From assembly GCF_900639985.1 (NCBI RefSeq), contig NZ_CAAAIM010000001.1, positions 1,116,001 through 1,180,000 on the forward strand: a stretch of DNA of 64,000 nucleotides, read 5' to 3'. Positions 49,258-58,908 of this stretch are shown here, in pieces. A model generated the notes under the pieces. The model saw nothing but the letters and a program-made list of their open reading frames with translations. It did not search any database and was not told the origin of the DNA. The position numbers and the translations under genes are program-made. Numbering within the stretch: the stretch's first letter is position 1; each line of letters opens with the position of its first letter. The stretch is from Legionella rowbothamii. Its GTDB lineage: Bacteria > Pseudomonadota > Gammaproteobacteria > Legionellales > Legionellaceae.

Positions 49258-50397
49258 ATGGACTTTAAAAATTATCGCTCTTTACGGCTATGGGGCATGT
49301 TTAAAAAGGAATTAAGGGTAATATTACGTGATTATCGCACCTATATCTTTGTGCTTATTACTCCATTTTTACAAGCAGTATTATTTGGCCTCATTATTGA
49401 TCATGATGCACGACATATTCCGACTATTGTTGTTGCCAAAGACCAATCTCCAATCACTGACAGCTTGATTCAATCATTTCGTAATACCAGTTATTTTAAG
49501 ATTAAAGACGTCATTAAGGACGAAGCTGAAGCAGAGCAATTGCTAAAAAAAGGGATTGTTCATTTTGTTATCCACATTCCCCAAGATTTTACTCGTGATC
49601 TGATTCGTAATGATTCACCCCATATTCTTTTAGAAGGAGATGCCAGCGATCCTACGGTAATCAATAATGCCTTCCATGCTTCCGCATCAATTGCTCGAAA
49701 TACCTTAAAAGAAATTGCCCTGGGGCCTTTAAAGTATCTTGAGCCCCAAGAACCAGGTTTTGTTATCGATACCCACGCCAAATATAATCCTGCGGTTAAA
49801 GCTCAATATCATACTCTTCCAGGCTTATTAGCAACCATATTAACAATATCCCTAGCTTTAGTGATGGCGATTTCCATTACAGGAGAATACGAAAGCGGCA
49901 CCATGGAAATGTTATTGATCACCCCCATTTACCCCCTTGAGGTCATCATAGGCAAACTATTACCTAATATTCTTTTAGGTTATATTCTATTTTTTTCTAT
50001 ATTGCTTGTTTCGATTTTTCTCTTTAAGGTTCCTTTTTATGGCAGCATTCTTTTGCTTACTCTGGCCGCATTCCCCTTTATTATTGCTAACCTGTCCTTT
50101 GGAATCGCAACCTCGTGCATAGCCAAAACCCAATTCCAAGCAGCACAAATCGCCGGAAGTTATACCCTCCCAGCGGTTTTATTTTCAGGCTTTTTATTTC
50201 CGACAGCCTCTATGCCAACCTGGGCACAATGGCTTAGTGATTTATTTCCCAGCACCTACTTTCTGAAAATTAGCGGGGATGTCATGCTAAAGAACTCGAG
50301 TTTTATGGATATTTTACCTAATATTTGGCCGATTATTGTATTTGCTGTTGTGCTTATTTTTATTAGTTATAAGTTTTACCGTAAGACCTTGGATTAA
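49258..50397 (+). CDS. ABC-2 type permease
   Basis: A 379-aa membrane subunit of the YhhJ/YbhR kind. One N-terminal helix (about 27-50), a periplasmic domain of about 120 residues, then five helices (about 190-375) with the ABC-2 motif region SGTMEMLLITPIYPLEVIIGK. With the upstream adaptor and ATPase it forms an exporter. The facing gene at 50520-51860 encodes a TolC-type channel, so the system could span the envelope. Substrate unknown; family members expel drugs or export hydrophobic compounds. Confidence 0.9.
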   Translation: MDFKNYRSLRLWGMFKKELRVILRDYRTYIFVLITPFLQAVLFGLIIDHDARHIPTIVVAKDQSPITDSLIQSFRNTSYFKIKDVIKDEAEAEQLLKKGIVHFVIHIPQDFTRDLIRNDSPHILLEGDASDPTVINNAFHASASIARNTLKEIALGPLKYLEPQEPGFVIDTHAKYNPAVKAQYHTLPGLLATILTISLALVMAISITGEYESGTMEMLLITPIYPLEVIIGKLLPNILLGYILFFSILLVSIFLFKVPFYGSILLLTLAAFPFIIANLSFGIATSCIAKTQFQAAQIAGSYTLPAVLFSGFLFPTASMPTWAQWLSDLFPSTYFLKISGDVMLKNSSFMDILPNIWPIIVFAVVLIFISYKFYRKTLD

Positions 50398-50409
50398 CAG
50401 AGATTTTTA

Positions 50410-50480
50410 TCGCCGTGATTGCGAGCAAATCGAAGCAAGCCCGAATGCCAGGTGACTTCAAGGCTCACAAGGACGAACTT
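50410..50480. repeat. diverged copy of the dispersed palindromic element
   Basis: GTGATTGCGAGCAAATCGAAGCAAG followed by GGTGACTTCAAGGCTCACAAGGACGAA, in pieces, is a decayed form of the gtcattgcgag-gaagcaa element. The inner stem is no longer perfect. Confidence 0.35.
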
Positions 50481-50519
50481 GGTGTATATAGAGTAAATAG
50501 AATAATGTGCCTTTAGAAC

Positions 50520-51860
50520 TCAGCCATGCTGCAACCATTGATTCACTGCAAACAAATCATTAGCACTTAACGTTCCGGCCTCTTTTTTCAAACGTAATAA
50601 ATTAATAATATAATCATAACGAGCAGACTCATATTGCATTTGTGCATCCAGCAATTGCGTTTGTTGCGCCAATACGTCAGTCAAACTCCCTGCCCCCGAA
50701 ACATAACGTTGCCTTAAACCATCCAGTGAGCTTTGTGCCGATTGAATTGCATCACTAGCATAGCGAATTTTCTTAATATTTGCTGAAACATTTCGATAGC
50801 TCTTACGCGTCTCATAAGTTACCTCTCTGACCGAATGTTCCAATTTTTGCTGAGCGATACGGAAACTATATTTAGCTTTGCGTATCGAAGCAACCGCGAA
50901 TCCCCCGGAATAAAGGGGAACATTTACATTAAGAAATGCGCCAGCATTACGCGCACGGCTTGACCCTGCAGCAACAATCAAACTGCCTTCTGAATAGTGA
51001 AAGGCGTTATCATCATATAATAATTTGGCATTAACTGTAGGTAAATGCTCCCCATAGTGGGCTTTTATTTTTTCACGAGAGGATCGTAGCTTTAATTCGT
51101 TTGCCTTAACCACCCAGTTTCCAGTAAGCGCCTTATGTACCCATTTGTCTATATTGGCAGGCTGTGGGGAGAGCAACGGTATTTTTTTATGCAAATCAGC
51201 TAAAGAAGTATATTCAAAAGAAGTAAGCTGCGTTAAATATTCCTTGTCTGAAGCTAACTGAGCCTCTGCTGATATGAGATCAGACTCCGCAGCGCTGTAG
51301 GAAGATTTTGCCACATACACATAACTTTTGGTGGTTTTCCCTACCTTGAGTTTTTGCTCCACATCATACAATTGCCTCATTAGCGCTTTTTTATGTGCGT
51401 TAAGATAAGACACTCTTTTTTCACTGCGTAACACGTTAAAATAAGCATCCGTAACCCTCAACATTAAATCTTGTAAATCAGAATTCAAACGTGCTACAGC
51501 CTCCTGAGCCGCTATTTTAGAAGTCTTGTATCGCGAAAAAGCACCAAAATTAAATATTGGTTGCGTTATGCTAAGCCGCATTTCATAACTGCGCAAAGTA
51601 TTACGCGGAGGTTGTATTTCAGGCACTATAGCGCCGTAACTATATTGTTTATCTGCGGAGGGTTGAAGTTCCAGATGAGCATTCAGTAATAGATCTGCTC
51701 TGCTAATGGCAATATCTTCCTTATGAGATAAAGTCCTGAGAATAGCCTCTTGATATAAATTATCATGGGCCAATGCCTCTTGAAACACACGCATTAAATC
51801 AGCAGCATTACAATGAAAAGACAGCAGTAAGCTAGCGGTTAATACTATTTTCTTTTTCAC
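50520..51860 (-). CDS. TolC-family outer membrane efflux protein
   Basis: A 446-aa outer-membrane channel subunit. The GTG at 51860 is chosen because the chain then opens with a signal peptide (KKKIVLTASLLLSFHCNA) and AGGGA lies upstream; the frame is open to 51947. Two repeats of long coiled-coil helices with beta strands fill the chain (LRLSITQPIFNFGAFSRYK, then FLNVNVPLYSGGFAVASIRKA), typical for TolC-type proteins that form type I secretion or drug-export ducts. It converges with the ABC-2 export operon, a likely partner. Confidence 0.92.
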   Translation of the reverse strand: MKKKIVLTASLLLSFHCNAADLMRVFQEALAHDNLYQEAILRTLSHKEDIAISRADLLLNAHLELQPSADKQYSYGAIVPEIQPPRNTLRSYEMRLSITQPIFNFGAFSRYKTSKIAAQEAVARLNSDLQDLMLRVTDAYFNVLRSEKRVSYLNAHKKALMRQLYDVEQKLKVGKTTKSYVYVAKSSYSAAESDLISAEAQLASDKEYLTQLTSFEYTSLADLHKKIPLLSPQPANIDKWVHKALTGNWVVKANELKLRSSREKIKAHYGEHLPTVNAKLLYDDNAFHYSEGSLIVAAGSSRARNAGAFLNVNVPLYSGGFAVASIRKAKYSFRIAQQKLEHSVREVTYETRKSYRNVSANIKKIRYASDAIQSAQSSLDGLRQRYVSGAGSLTDVLAQQTQLLDAQMQYESARYDYIINLLRLKKEAGTLSANDLFAVNQWLQHG

Positions 51861-52003
51861 GTCACCTAAATCCCTGGTTTTTATAAAAAAGTAACCATTT
51901 GTAAATGTTTGATTAATGCAGACGGGGCTTGCAAAGCCCAGCAGCAAGAGCAGTATACACTGGGTGCCCTGTGCTTTGCAGCTCAGTCTATGGCCCTTCT
52001 AAA

Positions 52004-52564
52004 TTAATCTTTCTTATAAGGTAAATAGTCTGGTACTACTTTAGGATAACATCCTTTTATCTGGCGAAAGTAATCCAATATCTGGGGAAAATCCGCGCTT
52101 ATGTCGCCAGTAGGCCAAAATGCTTCACGAATGCGAACCTCTTTCGACGCATAATCAAGAGCAACCATAGCTAATGGAAGCTTTGCTTTGCACGCAATAT
52201 GGTAAAAACCTTCTTTCCAGCGAGTTACCGGTCCACGGGTGCCCTCAGGAGTAATCGCGAGTCGAAACTCATCTTGAGCGTGAAATAACTCCACCACTTT
52301 GTCTACCGCATTATTCTTTTTAGAGCGATCTACAGGTTCCCCGCCCAGCATTTTTAAAATAAAGCCTAAAGGAAAAAAGAAAAGCTGACTTTTTGCTAAA
52401 AAATTAATTTTTGTGCCCAGCGAGAAACGGGCAAATAACCCAACCATAAAATCCCAATTACTGGTATGAGGAGCGACCACCACCAGGTATTTTTTATCTT
52501 TAGGCAACTCACCAACAATCTTCCAACCAAATAATTTTAAAATAAAGTGTCCGAATTTTTGCAT
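52004..52564 (-). CDS. PlsC-like acyltransferase
   Basis: A 186-aa protein of the glycerophospholipid acyltransferase family. The catalytic HX4D motif is VVAPHTSNWDFM (His33, Asp38), the substrate-binding segment is GGEPVDRS and the third motif is ITPEGTRGP. It is shorter than PlsC (about 240 aa) and resembles stand-alone lysophospholipid acyltransferase-like proteins. A hydrophobic segment near FFPLGFILKML may dip into the membrane. The acyl acceptor is not clear. Confidence 0.85.
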   Translation of the reverse strand: MQKFGHFILKLFGWKIVGELPKDKKYLVVVAPHTSNWDFMVGLFARFSLGTKINFLAKSQLFFFPLGFILKMLGGEPVDRSKKNNAVDKVVELFHAQDEFRLAITPEGTRGPVTRWKEGFYHIACKAKLPLAMVALDYASKEVRIREAFWPTGDISADFPQILDYFRQIKGCYPKVVPDYLPYKKD

Positions 52565-52717
52565 AACATTAACTATCTATAATTATTTGTACTCAAGTAT
52601 ATACGTTTTACAGGTCTTTTTGATACCTACTTTATCTTTTATTCATGATTCAATCAGATCAAGGATAAAAAATTGTACTAAAATTATACATATATGAGCA
52701 TTGCTTAGGAGCAGATC

Positions 52718-53296
52718 ATGAAAACACACGATCCAGCACTGTACTTTTCCAACCCCCGTTTGCTGGGTGCAATATATTTTGGATTATTATCTGTAGTAGG
52801 AACCATTTTGATTGATGCATTCCTATCCCTAATTGGAATTGAAGAGTTTGTGCCACTCTTTGAAGCAATTATAGTGGGGATGATCGTGGCATCCGCAACA
52901 GGCGCTTTATTTGGTAAACAAATCATCCACTGTCCTAAGCCTTATTATGCAAAAACCTTTGCTCTCGGTTTTATAATGGTTATCGTCTCACTGCCCTTTT
53001 TTGCGTTGGGCCTTGTGTTTTTTATGGACAAAGGCAGTACGGCTTTATTTTCAGTCAGTAGCTTTAAAAATTTAACCTACTCCTATCTTGTTATTCTCGG
53101 ATACAGCTATATACTCTTTGGTATCTTACTTGCTATTGCATCAGGGTGTGCCGCTCTATATTTACGTGGGTGGCTGGTATACGATATCTTACATACTGAT
53201 AAAAGAAAAAGCATGCGTCTGCCACGGTTTGTATCAGCTCATACTCGGACTAAAACTTTGCATAAAGCACATGCGACGCACCATAAAAAAATATAA
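52718..53296 (+). CDS. four-helix inner-membrane protein, unknown function
   Basis: I do not recognise this 192-aa protein. AGGAG precedes the start. It has four hydrophobic segments (about 16-36, 44-66, 82-108 and 118-150) and a basic C-terminal tail (KRKSMRLPRF... with His and Lys) facing the cytoplasm. The following nuclease gene begins about 20 bases later, so the two are probably co-transcribed. Function unknown. Confidence 0.7.
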   Translation: MKTHDPALYFSNPRLLGAIYFGLLSVVGTILIDAFLSLIGIEEFVPLFEAIIVGMIVASATGALFGKQIIHCPKPYYAKTFALGFIMVIVSLPFFALGLVFFMDKGSTALFSVSSFKNLTYSYLVILGYSYILFGILLAIASGCAALYLRGWLVYDILHTDKRKSMRLPRFVSAHTRTKTLHKAHATHHKKI

Positions 53297-53316
53297 GCCA
53301 GGGATATAACTAATTA

Positions 53317-55854
53317 ATGCATGTTTTAAACAATAAAGAGCAGCTGTTTGCTTTATTAGCCGAAGGCGCAACGGTTATAACGCCTAACAATCGACTTAGT
53401 GACGCCATAACCCAACAGTATTTCTATGCGCAAAACAGCAATACGGTAGACAAACCGCTTTGTCTGCCGTACGGAGTTGCCCTGGTGAAAGCTTATGCGC
53501 AGCTTAATTTTATTGCCCCCTTAGCGACATATCCTACTCTATTAAACAGCAATCAATGCCTTTATTTATGGCGTAAGTTAATCAAATCACGCGCTGATAT
53601 TACCTACAGCGACGGATTATTACAGGCCGTAATCAGCGCTTGGGAACGCTGCGAGCAATGGCAAATTGCCTCAGATGATCCTAGTTTTCAATACACGCCT
53701 CAAACACGACAATTTCAACAATGGTGGCAATCATTTAATAAGGAATTAAATAAAAAAAATTTAATTGCGGAATGCCAGCTCGTTCCTTATTTAATTAATG
53801 CCCACAGCCCATTATTCTCCGGACCAGTGATTTGGGCTTGCTTTGATGATTTCACCCCACAACAAAACCAACTGCATCAACACCTTGAACAACAAGGATT
53901 TCCCCAGTACCAATACGACCTACCAATTCGAACGTCTGATATCAAAGTACTTGTGGCCAAGGATGAAAAAGAAGAGTACCACCAATTAATTAGCTGGTTA
54001 CAGCTAAAAATTCTGGAAGGAAGCCAGCGTATTGGCGTTGTGATTCCCGACTTACAACAAAAACCCTCAACAATACGCAGACTCTTGGCGCAACATTTTG
54101 ATCCGGCTGTGTTTAATGTATCCTTAGGTCAAGCATTAAATGAATTCCCTCTAGTTGCTCATGCCTTATGCTGGTTAAATCTAGATACCAAATATCTAAG
54201 AGCGCACCAAGCCGCATTGCTACTGCAATCCCCCTACTTGGGAAGTGCAAAAGAAGAATTCCTTGCTCGTGCTGAATATCTGCAAAATAGTGTTTTGTTG
54301 GAAGATCAAAATATTCCTTTCGAACAGTTTATTAAAGACATTGAAACCTATACGCCAAAGCTTGCCGCACTAATTAGCCAAATCAGCACCTACCCTAAGG
54401 AAGCCTCCCTGCATGATTGGATACGGCTTTTTCAAGAACGTTTAAATATTATGGCTTTTCCCGGCGATTGCGGATTAAACTCGGCAAATTATCAGTGTTT
54501 TTCGCGCTTTTCCCTTCTTTTTGATGAATTAAGACAGTTAAGCATACTCTGTCCCCATTTAACTAAGACAGAAGCTTTAGAAATTTTAGAACAACTTGTA
54601 GAAAACACTATTTTCCAAGCCCAAAAAACTGACTCAATCATCCAAATTTCGGGTTTATTGGAAGCTTCAGGCTGTGAATTTGATCACCTCTGGATGACGG
54701 GCCTAACCGATCAATGCCTCCCGCAAAGAGTAAATTTATCTGCATTTATTCCGCCTCAACTGCAACGTGACCGGCATATGCCCCATAGTATTCCGGCACG
54801 GGAATTACAATTTGCCAAACAAACACTGAACCGCTTACAACAAAGTGCCAAATCGGTGATATTCAGTTATGCAGAATTACAAGGTGATACACCTAATTTA
54901 CCCTGCTCGTTGATTACCGAACATCCTGAATTTATTCGTTTAGAACACGAAATCAATCGCCAACAAGAAACGCAATTAATAAATCGTGAAGAACATTATT
55001 TGCTACCCCTCAAAGCTGAGGAGCAAATTTCTGGTGGCACAGCACTACTTGCTAATCAGGCTAAATGTCCGTTTAGATCCTTTGCTGAGCATCGATTACG
55101 TGCAAAAGAATCATCACAAACCAATGATGGCCTGGATGCAAAAACCAGAGGACAAATAATTCATAAAGTCATGGAATTATTATGGCAAAAATTGCAAAGC
55201 CAACAGGCATTATTTACTTTAGATGCCACTAGCTTAGAACAGCATATTGATACTGCCATTCACAGGGCTTTAGAACCATTAACCCAACTACATCCAGAAA
55301 CATTTCCAGAACTGGTGCGAACTGTCGAATATACGCGTCTTAAACGATTAGCTCTTAGTTATCTAGAATGGGAAAAGCAACGCAGCCCATTTACTATTTC
55401 AGGCTTGGAACAATCATTTACTATTAATTTGGCGGGCTTAGATTTCAATGTTCGAGTGGATCGGCTTGATGAGGTTGCTGATAAAAAGTGGGTCATTGAT
55501 TATAAGAGTAGCCTCCCTAGCAGCAGACCGTGGTATGAAGACCGCCCTAAAGAACCGCAATTATTACTGTATGCATTATTGGATAAAGAAATTAATGCCT
55601 TGCTCTTGTTGCAAATTAAAGCCGGAAAAATTGTTTGCAGTGGTTTTAGTGAAGAAAAACAAGCCGTTAGTGGTATCAGTTCATTAAAAAAAGAAGAAAC
55701 CTGGGACGATTGTCGCACTCATTGGCACAATCAATTAACTCATCTAGCAGAAGAGTTTCAGGAAGGCCATTGCGCCCCTCAACCCGCTCAATTAACAATT
55801 TGCCAACAATGCTCTTTCCAAAGCCTATGCCGATTCCAGGCACATCCCTCATAA
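53317..55854 (+). CDS. AddB/RecB-like PD-(D/E)XK nuclease protein
   Basis: An 845-aa protein resembling the probable DNA-repair nucleases that look like AddB without an active helicase. The N-terminus starts with ITPNNRLSDAI, and no Walker A is found in the helicase-like half. The C-terminal nuclease has WVIDYKSS (about 725-732) with the Asp-Lys pair, the upstream RVDRLDE and QLLLYAL. Cys586 (KCPFRSFA) and the final CQQCSFQSLC could bind a 4Fe-4S cluster as in AddB and Cas4. The helicase partner usual for such proteins is not next door. A role in double-strand break repair is inferred. Confidence 0.83.
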   Translation: MHVLNNKEQLFALLAEGATVITPNNRLSDAITQQYFYAQNSNTVDKPLCLPYGVALVKAYAQLNFIAPLATYPTLLNSNQCLYLWRKLIKSRADITYSDGLLQAVISAWERCEQWQIASDDPSFQYTPQTRQFQQWWQSFNKELNKKNLIAECQLVPYLINAHSPLFSGPVIWACFDDFTPQQNQLHQHLEQQGFPQYQYDLPIRTSDIKVLVAKDEKEEYHQLISWLQLKILEGSQRIGVVIPDLQQKPSTIRRLLAQHFDPAVFNVSLGQALNEFPLVAHALCWLNLDTKYLRAHQAALLLQSPYLGSAKEEFLARAEYLQNSVLLEDQNIPFEQFIKDIETYTPKLAALISQISTYPKEASLHDWIRLFQERLNIMAFPGDCGLNSANYQCFSRFSLLFDELRQLSILCPHLTKTEALEILEQLVENTIFQAQKTDSIIQISGLLEASGCEFDHLWMTGLTDQCLPQRVNLSAFIPPQLQRDRHMPHSIPARELQFAKQTLNRLQQSAKSVIFSYAELQGDTPNLPCSLITEHPEFIRLEHEINRQQETQLINREEHYLLPLKAEEQISGGTALLANQAKCPFRSFAEHRLRAKESSQTNDGLDAKTRGQIIHKVMELLWQKLQSQQALFTLDATSLEQHIDTAIHRALEPLTQLHPETFPELVRTVEYTRLKRLALSYLEWEKQRSPFTISGLEQSFTINLAGLDFNVRVDRLDEVADKKWVIDYKSSLPSSRPWYEDRPKEPQLLLYALLDKEINALLLLQIKAGKIVCSGFSEEKQAVSGISSLKKEETWDDCRTHWHNQLTHLAEEFQEGHCAPQPAQLTICQQCSFQSLCRFQAHPS

Positions 55855-55981
55855 GTACAAAAAGAGACCATTTACTTTGGTTTTTTTTCTCATTGTGTTA
55901 TAAAACCACTTGATGTCGTCTACTCGTTTGTCGCAATAGTTTTGTACAAATAATTTCTTATTAATTTTAAAGAGATCGATC

Positions 55982-56674
55982 ATGCCCTTATATTATACAG
56001 ACGCTAAAAGCCGTATTAATGGTTACCATGACCAATTAGAAGCAACAAAAGAACTACTTAACCAGTTAATAAATGATGAAGAAACGGTTAGTAAAATACA
56101 AAAACACATCAATGCCATACAAGGCTACTACAATACTTCTCTACGTACAGCAAAAAATGAAAAAACGCAAAATGCAATTGTGAACAGTTACGAAAACTAC
56201 ATTACCTTATTAAATAACGCCTACAATATTGGACATCAACAACCCACATCCCCTGATCAAATTGAGGAATTTTTTAAAGCGTCAAATGAAGCGATTGGTC
56301 GTGAATACGATGCGCGAAGAATAAATGCCTTCTTCCATAACTGTTATAATGTCTGCGAGCTTATATTCTGGGCTTCCGCAACCATTACCATGTACGCCTC
56401 TATTTTCCTTGTTGCATTACCCATGCTAATTGTACAACCCACTTTAGGCCTTGCCGTATCAATCGCTGTTGGGGGGGTATTTTTGAAAGCTGCGGGCAAT
56501 TGTCTCGAGTGTTTAAAGGGATTTAAAGGCACTGCACGACATAGTGCAGAATATGATTCAGAAAGAGCAATACTTTCATTTTTCCAACCTAAAGAACCAA
56601 GAGAATCTGAAGTACCAATAATGCACCATAGCGATTTCCATGGCCTACAAGATAGTCTTGTTGTTTCTCATTAA
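55982..56674 (+). CDS. protein with a central membrane hairpin, candidate effector
   Basis: I do not recognise this 230-aa protein. The first ~120 residues are helical and charged (a coiled coil is likely). Two adjacent hydrophobic helices follow (about 126-146 and 150-170, with ITMYASIFLVALPMLIVQPTLG in pieces), forming a tight hairpin. A hydrophilic tail contains acidic residues (KEPRESEV). There is no signal peptide. A central or late membrane hairpin with a soluble helical head is common in Dot/Icm proteins inserted in host membranes, but this is only a resemblance. Confidence 0.6.
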   Translation: MPLYYTDAKSRINGYHDQLEATKELLNQLINDEETVSKIQKHINAIQGYYNTSLRTAKNEKTQNAIVNSYENYITLLNNAYNIGHQQPTSPDQIEEFFKASNEAIGREYDARRINAFFHNCYNVCELIFWASATITMYASIFLVALPMLIVQPTLGLAVSIAVGGVFLKAAGNCLECLKGFKGTARHSAEYDSERAILSFFQPKEPRESEVPIMHHSDFHGLQDSLVVSH

Positions 56675-56806
56675 TTGACATTTTTGCAGCCATTAGAGCA
56701 TTTAATGGCTGTAATAAGTAATTCTACACTCCAAATAGCGTATCTACATTGCGAAATTTAACTAGATGTTTAATAATGATAAAATCGCGCAAACTAAGGA
56801 GTGACC

Positions 56807-57517
56807 ATGCCACTCAAATTAACAAAAACAAAAATTATTTACAGTGGCCTAATTGCTTGTCTACTAAGTAGTTGTGCACATCCTCCTTATAATAATTTTA
56901 AACCCCGTAATTTTGTTGCTCGTGGTGCAGTAATTGGTGCAACGATGGGAACAGCTATTGGGGCAGCCACCACGGGAACAGTTCCTGGAGCATTAGCAGG
57001 TACCGCCGTAGGAGGTACTGTTGGAGCTATATTAGGAGCGGGCACTAATCCCAGACACCGTATTATCAGAAACCTAAACAAATGTGATATTCAATTTGTT
57101 CAATACGGCGATACCATGACCTTAATTATCCCCACAGATAAGTATTTCATGTTTGAAAGCCCTCGCCTCAATGAAGTACGTTATGTTGGACTTAACCATA
57201 TTATTGACCTATTAAGACTCTACCCTGATAACCCGGTTTATGTTGCAGGATTTACGGATAATGTGGGAACCGAATACCGTAAAAACCGACTATCACAAGC
57301 CCAGGCAGAAAGCATGATGACTTTCTTATGGGCCAATGGCGTTCAGGCCACCCGCTTACACCCAGAGGGCTATGGCGATAAAAATTCTGTAGGCGATAAT
57401 GCATTTATCCATGGTAGCGCATTTAATCGACGCATTGAAATTCAATGGTTTATTGGCAGAACACCGCAAAAATGCTGTGTTATGAGGCCAAATAAAGTAA
57501 ATTTCGCGATGAAATAA
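56807..57517 (+). CDS. OmpA-family lipoprotein with glycine zipper
   Basis: A 236-aa outer-membrane lipoprotein. The ATG at 56807 has AAGGAG at 56796-56801. The signal peptide ends in the lipobox LLSSC. A glycine-zipper stretch (about 45-82, GAVIGATMGTAIGAA and similar) can insert in a membrane. The C-terminal OmpA-like domain (about 110-225) has FTDNVGTEYRKNRLSQAQA and EGYGDKN...NRRIEIQW, which binds diaminopimelate in peptidoglycan. It would tether the outer membrane to the wall. Single gene. Confidence 0.9.
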   Translation: MPLKLTKTKIIYSGLIACLLSSCAHPPYNNFKPRNFVARGAVIGATMGTAIGAATTGTVPGALAGTAVGGTVGAILGAGTNPRHRIIRNLNKCDIQFVQYGDTMTLIIPTDKYFMFESPRLNEVRYVGLNHIIDLLRLYPDNPVYVAGFTDNVGTEYRKNRLSQAQAESMMTFLWANGVQATRLHPEGYGDKNSVGDNAFIHGSAFNRRIEIQWFIGRTPQKCCVMRPNKVNFAMK

Positions 57518-57526
57518 ATAATCTAG

Positions 57527-57553
57527 CCCGTATTTTCTGCAGATCAATACGGG
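57527..57553 (+). terminator. stem-loop after the OmpA-like gene
   Basis: CCCGTATT (57527-57534) and AATACGGG (57546-57553) form a perfect 8-bp stem about ten bases after the stop. A T tract is lacking. Confidence 0.4.
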
Positions 57554-57628
57554 TTGGAAAGGAAGCAAAATCCCTGTATTCCCTGGGCGAATGCGGGCTA
57601 CAATTCAACGATGTTTTAAGGTGTACTC

Positions 57629-58822
57629 ATGCATTCACGATTCATAGGTGGAGTTCTTTTAATTGTTGGAACATCTATAGGAGGTGGCATGCTTGCCCTT
57701 CCTGTTGCCAATGCAGCTACTGGTTTTTGGCAGTCCTCTGCGTTTTTATTCGTGTGCTGGGTTTTTATGACCTTAGGCGCATTTTTTATCCTTGAAGCCA
57801 ATCTGTACCTACCCAAGGGTAAAAATATGGTTTCTATGGCAGCAGCTACTTTAGGAAATTATGGGTTGCTAGCAGCCTGGATCAGTTACCTCTTTTTATT
57901 GTACACCCTACTTTCAGCCTATATTTCTGGTGGCGCTGATGTACTAAATAGTTTACTGCACAAGGTTGATTTGCATCTTAGCGATTGGCAAGCAAGTTGC
58001 CTATTTACCTTATTGTTTGGGTTAATTGTTTATGGGGGCATTCGTTATGTCGATTATGCCAATCGAGCCCTGATGTTTGGCAAATTAGCTGTTTATTTTT
58101 TATTAATTGTTCTTATTGCTCCTTACATTGACGTACAAAACTTCCAACACGGGAATATCCGTTATATTGGCGGTACAATCATGATCTTAATTACGTCATT
58201 TGGCTTTGCGATTATCGTCCCAAATCTTAGAGAGTATTTTGATGACGACATCAAACAGCTAAAAAAGGTTATCCTTATTGGTTCCTTAATTCCTTTATTT
58301 TGTTATTTAGCATGGGATGCGGTAATTATGGGGGCCATTCCTGCTGAAGGCAGTCAAAACCTTGAGAGCTTGATACAAAATCCACATACAACCAGTGCCT
58401 TAGCCTCATTACTGTCAAACAGAGTACAAAGCCCTACCATTAGCGCTTTATTTAATTTCTTTACCTCCATCTGCATGCTCACTGCTTTTTTAGGAGTGTC
58501 TTTATGTTTATATAGCTTCTTGGCTGATGGCTTAAAATTACGTACCCATGGCCGTCATGGTATTGGATTATTTTTCTTAACCTTTGTTCCCCCTTTACTC
58601 ATCGTAATCTATTACCCTGGAGCCTATATTCATGCCTTAGGTTACGCCGGTATTTTCTGTATTATCTTGCTACTATTTTTACCTGCATTAATGTGTTATT
58701 TTGGAAGAAAAAACCACAGCTCAACCTTTATCGTTCCTGGTGGTAAAATAACTCAGGTTGCCGTGCTCCTCATTTCCATTTTACTTTTAGCACACGAACT
58801 CTGGGGATTATTGGGAAGTTAA
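57629..58822 (+). CDS. aromatic amino acid permease (HAAAP family, TyrP/Mtr-like), copy 1
   Basis: A 397-aa inner-membrane symporter with 11 helices. The family opening is FIGGVLLIVGTSIGGGMLALP, with the unwound Gly-rich part of helix 1. Conserved blocks include ISYLFLLYTLLSAYISGGAD and FFTSICMLTAFLGVSLCLYSF. TyrP/Mtr/TnaB proteins import tyrosine, tryptophan or phenylalanine with protons. A second copy follows 86 bases later, after a terminator hairpin, so the two are probably expressed separately. Specificity cannot be read by eye. Confidence 0.92.
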   Translation: MHSRFIGGVLLIVGTSIGGGMLALPVANAATGFWQSSAFLFVCWVFMTLGAFFILEANLYLPKGKNMVSMAAATLGNYGLLAAWISYLFLLYTLLSAYISGGADVLNSLLHKVDLHLSDWQASCLFTLLFGLIVYGGIRYVDYANRALMFGKLAVYFLLIVLIAPYIDVQNFQHGNIRYIGGTIMILITSFGFAIIVPNLREYFDDDIKQLKKVILIGSLIPLFCYLAWDAVIMGAIPAEGSQNLESLIQNPHTTSALASLLSNRVQSPTISALFNFFTSICMLTAFLGVSLCLYSFLADGLKLRTHGRHGIGLFFLTFVPPLLIVIYYPGAYIHALGYAGIFCIILLLFLPALMCYFGRKNHSSTFIVPGGKITQVAVLLISILLLAHELWGLLGS

Positions 58823-58842
58823 ATAGGCCTGCAAGGCCTATT
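58822..58842 (+). terminator. intrinsic terminator between the tandem permeases
   Basis: AATAGGCC (58822-58829) and GGCCTATT (58835-58842) form a perfect 8-bp stem with a five-base loop overlapping the first permease's stop, followed by ATTGACTTT. Confidence 0.6.
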
Positions 58843-58908
58843 ATTGACTTTGAATGAAAAATAAAGTAGCATATTGCTCTATATTTGAACATCTTTGGTG
58901 TATATCAC

